In this document: positions 26,104-38,100 of the stretch, piece after piece | Layout: each line of letters begins with the position of its first letter | How positions within the stretch are numbered: the stretch's first letter is position 1 | Assembly (NCBI GenBank): GCA_023238725.1 | Contig: CM041541.1 | Coordinates: 10,874,044-10,938,043 of the forward strand | Length of the DNA: 64,000 nucleotides | Source of the DNA: Scortum barcoo | Taxonomy: Eukaryota; Chordata; Actinopteri; Centrarchiformes; Terapontidae | Reading direction: 5' to 3' | Notes under the pieces: generated by a model | What the model was told of the DNA's origin: nothing | What the model saw: only the letters and a program-made list of their open reading frames with translations | Database searches by the model: none | Position numbers and translations under genes: made by a program

Positions 26104-29100
26104 GGAGCATTGATAAAGGACAATATCTGTTTGCAAGAAAAGGTGATTTCTGCTTCCCAACTTGCAACACCTTTAAAATGGAGTTTTATTTAATTTGAAA
26201 GAGAACAGTGTTCAGTGTTTGATACCCAAAAATGGAGCCCTTAACAATGTTGTGCAGCAACATGGACTCCTTTACAAGAACCGTGTGAGAGTTTTGCTTA
26301 CTGAGTAATACGATAAGCTAGAACAACGGCATCAGTTTCCCCTTATTTAGAAACTAATCTCAGAATTCGGTTTCACTAATTCACAGAGAAATTTCAGACC
26401 CACATAAATATCATTCCTTCGTCGTCACCACAGGTCAGACTCTATTGCTTTGATGATCTCTGCGCTCCATTGAGGACTCCTCCTGTCATGCAGACACCTA
26501 CCCCCTCCACCCTCCTTCCTCCTCCTCCTCCTCCAACCCGGCCCTGTCAATTAGGCCTTTAAATAGCCGCTGCAAAAATAGGGGGGCGTCAGTCGCCCTG
26601 CTAGTGGCTACACACTCCCTAGGGGGGTTGTAATCCGAGACACCACCAACCTCCAAGTCCCACAAGTGCCCAAACCCCCTCCTCCCCCTATTCATTCATC
26701 CTTAGACATATCAGTGTTTACTGAATCTTGCAGAAAGTTAATTGTAGCTGTCATCGGGGCCAAGCTGCTGTACTGCTGTTGTTTTATTGATTGTTTGATG
26801 ATAATATTAATAATAACCTTTAGATCTGCAGCTTCTCTTGACATAGCTGCAAAGTAGTAGCAAGAGAAGGAGTGATTCAATTTTTTTGAGACAATTTAAA
26901 ATCAGGTAAAATGACAAGCTAGTTTAAAAAAGGTGCACACGTAGTTAATGATTTATAAATGCAAATGTAGTCAGAATTAGATTTTATATTCTTTCTTTAG
27001 ACCTACATGCAAACCCCTGTAGCATTTAGTTCATCAGAAATGAAGCTTAGAGGCAATCTATTTAGTTTCTAATAACTACTGATGTACAGTATGAGGAATA
27101 ATTACATCTTTTGTACCATTATTCACTGACATCATGACATTGTGTTATAAGAAATGGGTTGCAGTACAGTAACATCACAAAGTCAGGTAGCATTTTTGTA
27201 AATCTGTACAATTTAAACATATTTTTCTTTCACCAGGCAGATATTCTTTATGTTCTACTATTAATCTGATTTTATTATTATTTCTCCCCAACAGCAGATC
27301 ATAACATGTCAATACAAGATCATCTCTGAAATTAACCGAACATCACACTTTGATACCACCATAATAAATCCTCTCTTAGGGTTCTTAGGACTCTCAGTCC
27401 CTTTACTCTCTCTGTGATGATGAGATCCATTATTACTGCTGTTAATCTGAGAAACCTGCACAAACAGGAGGATGCGCTCACCCTCAGTTGAGTCAGGACT
27501 TGGCAGGCATTGTCGAGCTGCATCCACTTTTATATATAGGATTTTTTTTTTTTTTTTACGGCTTCGCAAAGACCCATTTCATTTTTATGAACATCCCCAG
27601 AGAACCGTTGCTGTAATTGCTGTGTTGCAAGAAAAGTCAGTGGGAATCGCCAGGATTGCAAGTTTGATCCTAATTGAATGGGCGGCAGTGTTCTCAGCAC
27701 TCAGCAGAAAAAAAAAAAAAAACTTCTCGGCCAGTTTATTCATTTCTCTAATTGCAGCCTTCGCTCTTACACTTGGACGTGAGAATCCGAATGTTCGGAG
27801 GAAGCTGGTGCAGGAATGCAGTGTCTGTTTTTACAAGGACAGAACAGACAGTCTTGTAGGAGATCTGTGAAAAAAGATATAAATTATGACAAAATGATGT
27901 TGGAGTTGTTTTCTATTGTCGGAAACTGGGAAAATATGTATTTATAAAGACTGCTGATGGGCACTGAGAGAATGTTAATCAGTTGTCAAATACACGTTGG
28001 AGCAGGTGACCACATACACATACACCGATAAGCTTTGTGACAGAAAGGCCTATTTTTACCCGCCGCAGCACAGTGGGCACTAATCACTCAGCAGGTATCA
28101 TTTGGAGAATCCAGACTTGTTTATTTGTCCGGGTGTTAAACGGGCGTTTTATCCTCGGGCATTGATGCCTGAATGCATCAGGGGCTCGGCCGACTCACCC
28201 CGACGCCATTTTTAACAGAGTCTGGCGACCTTGGAAATCCAGTTGAGAGGACTGAGCGAGAGATGCGTGTCTTAAAAGGGTCTGCAGGATTAGGTGGCTT
28301 AGAGGCATTTCATACTGATGCATGCGCTCATAGGGAGCGTGAGGAGAGGTTAGCTTTCTTTAACAGAAGGTATTTATGATGAGTGTTGTTGAGCGTGTGT
28401 AAGTGTGTAAAGGTATTTCTCCGGCTGTTTGTGTTGCTGTTGGACAATATTTTTGCACTATACGGGAGTGCATAGCCGTCTGTGTATGCCTGTAAATGTG
28501 TGTGTGCACCTTGTGTTTGTTGGCCTGCCTTTGCTCCACTAATAGCCCCGCGGCGTGGTGGCAGCTGTTGACCCGGAGGTCAGACCTGTCAGAAGGCCAC
28601 CGTTTGGGCCAAAGAGCAACTGCGCCGCTACGAGAAAATCCGCTTTTTAAAACTGACGCATGTTTCGTTTTAACGTCAGAGAATCGTTCATTTAAAACAC
28701 CAGCAAACGTTTGTTTAACGGCATAAAAGAACAAAGACGGTATTGTTCTCTCAGGCAAAGCTGGACGCTGGTCTTAGAAACATCACCTCCAACACGTTTC
28801 TCTTCTACTGTCAAATAAAAGCAAGAAGCCAAACGTTCTGGAGAGACGCCAGGCTCTTAATTTTGAAAAGTGGCACTAACAACATAATTTGATTTAAGAT
28901 AGAAATGATCTTGTTTGTTTGCGGTTGTTAAACCAAAGTAGAATGATTGAAAACGCTATTAAAGTGTGCTGATGTTTCCAAATTATTCATGCTGCATCTT
29001 TAGTGGATCAAGTGGATGTTTTTTATGTTTGTAATTTGCTAAGAAGTCATAAAAAGTACGCAGCACAGCACCAAATGACCACTTCAACTCAAATATTGTT

Positions 29101-32100
29101 ATACAGTGTTTATTATTAAGCTATTAGATAGGTGATATTTAACTTGGATTTTGCATTAGTGAATGCAGTGTGTGTTATAGGAATATAATGATCCCTTGAG
29201 AATAACCACTAAATGCAGTACGAGTGTGTATGTGTTTTCCAGTGCGAGTGTGTGGCATACAGTAGGGCAGAGGGCCCAGTCACCACACAGGCTGTCTTCC
29301 TTGTTTACCGCCCACCTCCCATATTTGGCTGGGGCTGAGCCCTGAAACATGTCTGGAATAGCTGGATAGAGACAGACAGAGAGACAGAGACAGAGAGACA
29401 GACACTGAAAGGGCTGCGAGGAGTAGGGAAGACCAGACTTTTGCAAAGATCTGCCAAGAGGTATAAAGCGAGTGAAGTTATTTTTTGTGTTTACTGCTGA
29501 AGTTTGAAAGGAAGAAGGAGAAGAGATTGAGGAATGAAGTAAAATCGAGGAGAGCAGCTGAACAACACTGGTTGGTGAGTAGCACTGCGAGGCCTTGGGA
29601 TCGCCACTAGGAGCTTTCTTTACAAAATAGAAACCTCTTTGCAGTTCAAATGGCAATATTTATACAACGTACAGTGAATATGGAAGCTTATTTTTGCAGC
29701 TACAAATGCTTTCTTGGCAAAACGATGCAGGTTTTACACTCTTAAACGTCATCTCCTCGCTCCTTCGCCCAGACAAAATGACAAGATCACGACTTTTTGT
29801 TCCTTCGTGTGTGTGTTTGTCTGTTTGTTGCGTTTCCATGCCAACACGGTTGCATCCTGTGTGTTTGGCACCTATATGGTATAAAATGAGTCATGGAGCG
29901 AGCAATTTGTGTGTGGAACATTTTATGAGCGGGCTGCAATTTGGGTACACCAAAAGTATTAGGGGACCTTGGTTGGTAAATTCATGTGAGCGCTGGAGAG
30001 CTGAGACACATGCACCATTTGTTTTTACTAACTATTTCAGAGGCAGTGTTTGAAAAGTTCATTTTTTTGTATATATTTTATATATTTATCTTTAGTTTTT
30101 TGTGTGGGTGAAATAAAGACTCATAACAAAAAAAAAAGTGGCGTCTTTGACTAAAAGTGACACATTCATCACTTTTTTTATCTACACATATAAAACATTT
30201 ATTATACTGTTTACACTTGGTATCTAATCTAGAACAGGAGCGTTTGAAGAAAGCCTTCACACACTAAAAGTAGCCCACAAAATGCATTTTTTTCCTAAAG
30301 CATACCCTAAGTCTGCAGAAGCAGAGAGCCGTCAGGTATTTTAAAAGTGCCCTGTGTGTGTCTTGCATGAGCACATAATGCTTCTAGTTAGACATCTTGC
30401 TGACAGCACGGTGAGCTGCAGCAGCAGGTTCAAATCCCAGCCCTGTAAACCCCGCTGAGCCAGTCCTCATCTCTTAATGCCTCCTTTCTCCTACTGTCTG
30501 TCTGGATGTCTCCATATGGCTTTCTCTCTGTCTGTCTGTCTGTCTCCTGTGCTCCCTTTGTCTTTTTCTACTTGCACATTAATGCTTTTTGTTAACTCAT
30601 CCTCCTTTCAGTGTCCCTTTTGCAAAAAAAGTTTGGTTGATTTAGTTTTTTTGTCATTTAAACTCTTTTTCAAGGATATTACTCACTAGACATTCACAAA
30701 ATTTTTACTCTTGTACTTGTTTATATTAAATTTATATTAGTACAGCGCTTATAGTATGTGAAAGGATTCTGTCTGAGTTAAACATGGATGACAGAAAAAC
30801 ATGTAGTTGGACAGCGGGTAGATGCACTTTTATGACAGCTACTGATCCTCACGAGTGAAGGACAGATGGATGGACAGATGCACAGAAAACCAACCCAGCA
30901 GTCAGTCTGGAGACTACCAGGCGTGCAGAGGCAGACATGCAGGCCAGCGAATGATCCTGACGTGATCCTGTTGATCCTTTTTTTTCTTTCTGAGGCAATG
31001 TTAAGATGTTAATGTTGTTGTTGTTGTTCAGATGCAGATGCAAACTTGATCCTCTCTGCTTTTGAACTGAATGTTAAAATGAGCACGCATTTTGTTTCTT
31101 TCACACGGTACTTGATGATTTATGTTTTAAGAGACACAGTTTGTTGTTGGCTCTAGAGGAACATTGAGGCAGATTTTATATCAGATTCTTCAGATTGTCA
31201 GTGATGAAGAGGAGGGAGCCTTGCCTAATATGCATCCAATTAAAAGGGGAGTGCTCATTCCAATAAATATAAATTTTGACTGCAATGTTCAGCGATGGAG
31301 CAGGCGCTTAGCTCAGACACTCATTCAGGGTCTATTCAAGCCACAATCCCTCAAAAACCCAGCTGAAAATCTGCACCTGATCTGACATTCCCTCCCTGGC
31401 AAAGAGTACAGTGTGGCTGGTTGTCAGTCACATCTGCAGACAGTCAGACAGATAGCTTTTTATGACAGTCGCTCAGATGACAGACAGGCGGGATGGATGA
31501 CATCACCCTGAAAGCAATCCTGGAGACAGACACTGATACAGTCACGTCACATTACCTCAAACTGTGACAACTGGACAGTGGGTGATGGATGGACAAAGAG
31601 GCAGACATGGCAAATATAAAACCGCGACAGTTTTCCTTGTGCCAGTCACTGATACACCGACCATGACACCTTTTTCACTGATGGACTGTCACATCATCAC
31701 TTATGAGTGTGTCTTTCTTTCTCTGCCATATTTACAGCGTTAACATACTTCCTCATCATATCTGAAAAATAGTTTCACTTTTTTTGTGGGCTTGTTTCCT
31801 CTGGATTTTACTAAATATCTGAGAATGTGTAAGGTAAAGATTTATTGCACTAAAATCAATAAAATAAGTTCTTTCAGTCTGTAAAAAGGATTAAACTTAT
31901 TTGCAAAAGAAACACGTGAAGTTAATGTTTTATGAAAAAAAAATGTCCAAACTTTGGATTAAAAGGCTTAGCGAGGATATATTTGCTATGTCTCACACAC
32001 TTGGGACTTTAGGACAAGTCAGTCAGTTGTCAGTCAAACCCAGTCACCCACTGCTGGCATGCAGACTGACCGTCGTCACGGTGATATGAAAGCTGTGAAG

Positions 32101-35100
32101 GTGAATGTCACATCCTGCTGAGAGATACCCGGCTGGCCGACAGCGCCATGCCTGCTGCTGCATGTCAGTGTGTATAATTGCACCAGTGGAGTCACCAATG
32201 GACTCAAAAAATGTAGTGCCATGTGATGAAAGGGGTACTTTAGGAGATACTTTGGTCACGCTGGAAAAAATATCCATCTTTAGCTATTTAATCTTACTGA
32301 AGGTTAAGACAGTTTGGAAATAATATGGAATGTGTAAAGTTGTCATCCAATTGGCCTTATTTTTACTTGTTTTTTTTTAAAAAAACCTACTCCAAGATTG
32401 ATCGCCAGACTAAGATGGAAATGGAAATGTTGTAAAGTAGTATCCAATTAAGTATCAATTTCTTAATTTATCTGCATCGTTCCTCCTTGAAACTTTCCAT
32501 CTGCTCCTTCAAGCTTCAGTTTAGCATTGTGTTGGTTTGTCTTTAATGAGCTTTCAAGAACAAATGGTTCTTTTAATATTTGTCATCCTGGCCCTCTTTC
32601 AAGCAGGACACCACTTTTTTCCAACCTCCCAGTTTCACTGCTCTCCCATATACTCACCTAGTTTCCTAAACCCAACCTCAGTTTCGCCCAACTCCAAAGT
32701 TGACACTTCGAGCACAGTTGAAGCCTCTCACTGGAAATAGCTCTTACTGTAGATGTCTGTTTGCGTGTTCATATATGCATTTATAAACATGCATGAAATC
32801 ATACACCCTGTCCAATAAAACTCTCGCTGCGGTCCTCTTTCCCAGCATGGGACTGTTTAATTATGCGTGTAAATGTCAGGTGTGTTTCTAAATTTATATT
32901 TGTCTACGTTTTGTAAATATGGGTTTGGTCCTTTTAATAAGGTCATCGTGACCCCTATAAGAGTGTCAAGCCCATCTTTAAGTTTCCACCAACCCTGGAA
33001 ACTTCTTAAACCAATGGAAAATTCCACCCAAAAACCCTTTATAGATAGTTGGCCGTGAGATTGTAGTCCTTTCAGGCATTAGCAATTTTCTAAAGGTGCA
33101 AATTTAACAAATTTCCTGTATTATTTTAATGATTTGTTTGTGATTTGATATTAGTTTAAGATCAATAGATGCCAGTTCCAAAAATGAAAAAATGAAAAAT
33201 GTAGAATAGATATTGCCAAGAATTGTGAAGTTACTATGATATAGAAAAGTATGTCATCTGCATAAAAATAGCAATTTTTTTTGGATCAGTGTAGTTCCTA
33301 AAGAAGAAACATCACAGTGAGCTATTAAAACCAACTGAATGCAATATATGAAGGAGACAAATAAAATCTGCTGAATTAAAATAAATCACTATCATGATGA
33401 CGTTGATGATAATTGGATATATCAATCAAAGGATGCTGACAGTTTTAAGAAACAGACATTTTGACTTTGGATGGCAGTCATGTTTTTTAATGATCCTTGT
33501 CCCAATTCTGATGTCCCACATTTGGCTCTAAAATAACAAAGTTTAATACACCCAGGGAGTAATTTATGAGGAAAGTGTGCATGAAACACAGTCAGCTGCA
33601 GTGTCCAGCATGTTCATGACGCTTTATAGGTGTGTTGATGAATCTTCTGCCTCAATCACCCTGTGTTTGTTAATTCTAAAATGTACTAACTCTGTGTATA
33701 ATCCCAGCTGGTGCATTTGATACAGCAATAACAGTAGTTGTAGCACATTGTCTATTTATAATAAACCATTGGCCACAGGTGTTTAAATGGCTTTTTAATG
33801 GCCTCCAAGCCTGCAACGGGGCACACGAGACACTCAAGCGAACACTTAAGAGAATATAGCCAGGAGGCAGGTGCTGTGTGTTTATGTGTGTGCAGCACTT
33901 TATGTATTAGCGATGCCTCTGGCACTTTCACAAGAGAGGAGAGCACCTCTCACGTTGGAGAATATAGAGAGTGGACAGGTGCAAGTTTGTGGGAGAGAGA
34001 CTAACATTAGTGCTAATTTGATGAAAGACACAGTTTAGATGCTAGATTTAACTGGAATTTGTTTCTACAGTAATGTAAATATTTTTTGTCACTGCATTTT
34101 GTATAAATTCTTCTTGAACCTGATTTGGATTTCATTCAATATGTAAATGTGTCGTGATAAGTGTGGCTTTGTAGCAGAGAGAATGGCATGTTACACTCGT
34201 TTACTGCAGGAAACAAGTTGTTAGCTATGTGTGTTAGCGAAGCCTTGGTGACTCAACCGATCTAATTCGAGGTCTGCTGCAGTTATTTATTGACACCAGA
34301 AGAAAGCTATTTGTTCTATTCAGACGGAGAGCTGCTTGGTTAAGCCATTCACCAGATTTAATACCAGGCTGGATGTCTGATATTCAGATCTAAAGCACTC
34401 CGACACTGATGTTACGGCAGGTGAGGCAGGGTCATTAAATATTTTATTTTGATCATACCTGGATCGCTGTGTTTCATTTCAGTGCAAAGTCAAATGTAGG
34501 ATATGTCTTAAATTATTCTTCATCAGTTTAACTCTTGTAAATATAAAGCAATCTTAAGTCAACCTTCCACTTCAGCTTTGGGATGTACTGGATTGGAGAG
34601 TGCTGTAAATGATTTGGTTCCTTGAGTAAAACACCAGTGTATGTCAAAAATACCCATTACTGCAGCATGTTTTAGGTTATGCAATACAAATTCTGCAAAC
34701 TTAAATTTACTGCTGGTGTTTTTCTGAAAGCCATAACTTGTTGGAGTGATTTTCTCCTTCCCGGCAGTAATTACACCATTATACCATTATACCATTATAC
34801 AATAATTGCTCTATAATATTACAGTATTGCATAATGTAAGCATCATGTTTGATTAGTTCAGTACTTCCAGTACTTTTGCACTCATCTCTGTTAACAGATA
34901 TAGCAGCTCTTGAACGGACACTGGTAGAGATTCGATGTCTTGCTCAAGGGCACTTCAGCATGTCAGATTATGTACATGCCAAGAGTGTGGGCCAAGTGTA
35001 AAGGTTGTGACCTTGCCATGCTTGTTTAGTAAGTTTCTGTCATGCTCGACATTGTTTGGCACTTCCGTTCTTTTTGAAGTCCAGATGATTACGCAAAACT

Positions 35101-38100
35101 CGCAGGCCTCTTCTCCCCTGTGGGTGGGCGAAAGAAAATAGCGATGGAGGTGTTTAGGGGGCAGAGACTCACTCTGGAAACATTTATACTTGACATGTGA
35201 GTCACTCCTGTGATGTTTCTGCCTCAACTTTATGTGTACATTTATGAAAGCCTTGAAAAATATCAGTCAATCATTTCTCATGAAGGGATTATGGATCAAT
35301 TAAGATGACAGATTTAGAGTTTTGGTGAATTTGAAATTTGAGTGTATTCTCGCAAATATATAAACATTTGGATTGGGTAGATGAGCCTAAGTTAGTGTTT
35401 GTGGGTCTGTTAGGTTGGTGATTCAGTGGAAACTTTTATTCCCAACAACAGGCACCAAATTGAGACACCAAATCAAAAATAAATCAAAATGTTTCCGGGT
35501 AATACAATTATAATTACGATACCGCAGCAACATCTTGGGATTCTTACCCAAAAACCATTGCTTTGTGCATTTTTAGTTTGTCTGTTCCTTTCTTTCCTCT
35601 ATGAGGCATGACATGTCAAATAACAGTGTCTGCTCCCCTGATTTAACCTCGGGATGGGGTTAACCAGCCACTGGAAAAAGTGTCACCCGGGCAAACTTGA
35701 GTCGTTTTTTGCCACAGAGAACTAAAAGAACATCTTTTATGAACTAGAACAAGGGCATTCCCTATTCTGTTAAAGGTCGTGGTGAGAGCGAGAGAGATTC
35801 AAAGAGCTCAGCTGGTGGGCAATGTGGACCATAGTTCTCTGACAAGTCTTGAAATACTGTCAATTACTTACATGTAACTACATACAAAGTTATAAAATCC
35901 AGTTATTAAAGATTAACGCCGTAAAGTGAAAGCTTTTTCTGCAAAAAGGTTGGACTTTGCCCTGAAAGAGCTGCAGATGATAAGTGTAAGAGGAAGGAGG
36001 GTGACCCTGGGTAAGGGGATCCCCTCTGATGACATCACCAGGCAGGGGTGCTGCAGACAGATGGCGTGGGAGTTGTAGTTTATTTGAAACGACGTCGCTT
36101 CACAGGCAGCTGCGAGGTGGTGGTGGCGGTGGTGGTGGAGTCCCTCCCCCGCTGCCGGGAACAGTCAGAGAGATCCCAGAGTGCCAGCTCACCCCTTTCA
36201 GCTTCAGTGGTACGGCCCCGCCTCGCTCCAGCAGAGCACATGTTGGGTGATGAGAGGACATGAATCAGAGAGGACAGGGAGAGTGATAGAAGAAGCCGAG
36301 AGGCAGAAGGTCCAGTCTCCCAGAGGCTACTGAAGGGCTCCTTATGTATGGACTGAACTGTGGACTATATGTGGCTTTTTGATCTGAAGAGGAAATCCTT
36401 TTTTTAGTGTTTTTGGAAGAATGAAGTAAAAATTTAGAGGTTTGACCTGAAGTACAGGTAAGAAGGATATTTACACTGGGATTGATGGACAACATAGAGC
36501 TGTACTTATGATTTAAAGCATGTTAGAAATAGAGCTTTATAAAAGTAATCTAAAAATCATATATTTAGGATTTGGCACATGGGTTGCCAACTTTTATTAT
36601 ATGATCGCTGGCAAGAAAGAGAGCTTTTTAAAACTTGAAAATTTTTTTAAAAAACTATATTTTTAAAAACTTCATTTATACACACAAATTAAGCCCATCT
36701 CCAAACAAAATGTAACATTAGACCTTGCCATTTGCTCTCGTTATGTTAATCCCTGTGTCATCATTAAAAACAACCGCAGGAACAAACTGTGTTTACAACT
36801 TCCTCGCCTGCATTCTCGTTCTTGTCGCTACTGTGCCTGTGAGTTGTTGCTGACATGGGTTTTGAAATAGCTGTGGTCCGAGTGATCCACCATCTGTCCC
36901 CGGGGGTCGCTCAATTTGGAACATCCCACATATGAGCCAGCCGCGGTCATGTATATGTCATGGATCACTTTGCAGATGTATACTGGATATGGGAAGCCAG
37001 CATCGCTGTATTATTTTCTTCTTGTAAGCATGAGTGTTACCACAGAATGAGCTGTTGCAAGTGTGATTGTTGCATTTCATGGAAGCAAGTATAGTGTTTT
37101 ACAGTTTGAAATAGCATGGCCTATAATTGAAGTATGCATTGTATCTCCCACTGTGTGAATTACGGTACTGTACCTGACCTCTGTTTATGCAGTTTTGAAC
37201 CCTAAAGGAGTTGTGCTTTGTTTTCATTTTTCAACATTTTTAGGTGTTTTTTCTCATGATTACCACATGAGTTTCTATACACTTATGATACTACACATGG
37301 ATAACAAAAAAAAGATAAACCTGAATGCTTGACCCATACAGTTAGAGGGTCAGTCACTCTTTTTAGTGCCATTTTGCTGGCTCTGTTTGGGTCTTCTTGT
37401 CCCATTTGTGGGAAGGGTCAATACAGAGTTGTTCTGAGTAATCACCTTTATGATGAAGCATTTATGTCCTGGTGGGAGGGGTCTCTTCCAGGATGAAAAT
37501 GCCTCCATCCATAGGGCATGAATGGTCAGTGAATGGTTTGAAGACTATAAATATTATGTGAATCATATGCCCTGCCCTTCACAGGGTGTGACCATGGCCA
37601 CAATGATTTCTGTCACCATAATCAAAAGACCAAATGAGGGAATATCTTTTGGAAGAATGGTGTTAAATCCCTCCAGTAGAGATCAGAGACTTGTAGAATC
37701 AATGTCAAGGCACAATGAAGCATTTTTTGGCAGCCCATGGTGGCCTAACACCTTAGTTAGATTCTTAATGTTTTTAATTGCTGTCGCCTGGATGAAGCAA
37801 TAATTGTCCAAAAGTTTAGTGCTTTCCCTTTGGACATCAAATTCTTCTTTTGAGAGAGTATTACTGTGGAAGCATACAGACTGTTTTGAAAGTTGTCAAA
37901 GCAAAAGTTGCTCTTCATTCCTTCATTTGAAGCACAGCCAGGCCAGAAGAATGTGGTTCAGTTTTTTCAGCTGGGCTGCAGTACGCCCCATTTAGAGCAA
38001 AGTAAATGCACAAAAAACAGATCATAAAAATCTACCCATGTGATTAATAATTCTATATGCATATATTTTAAACATTCCTGTAAAAGAATGCAGTGCAAGT

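Noticed and set aside
25902..26198. Frames running through the (CA)n array with poly-His/Thr
   Set aside because: They are read-through of a tns1 exon into its intronic microsatellite.
4904..29328. Cluster of CArG boxes as evidence of SRF control
   Set aside because: Four perfect matches (4904, 6536, 11333, 29319) is about what random sequence of this length gives. Only the 11333 pairing with a TEAD motif was kept as a finding.
29156..29656. 166-codon minus-strand frame
   Set aside because: It spans a GACAGA simple repeat and unrelated intron sequence. No domain, signal or splice context.
30405..30450. GGTTCAAATCCCAG resembling a tRNA B box
   Set aside because: No matching A box at a proper distance and no cloverleaf. 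At most a SINE scrap.
34930..34975. TCTTGCTCAAGGGCACTTCA, similar to a widespread fish repeat segment; a similar text at about 7160
   Set aside because: The matches are too short (about 20-30 bases) to define elements with confidence.
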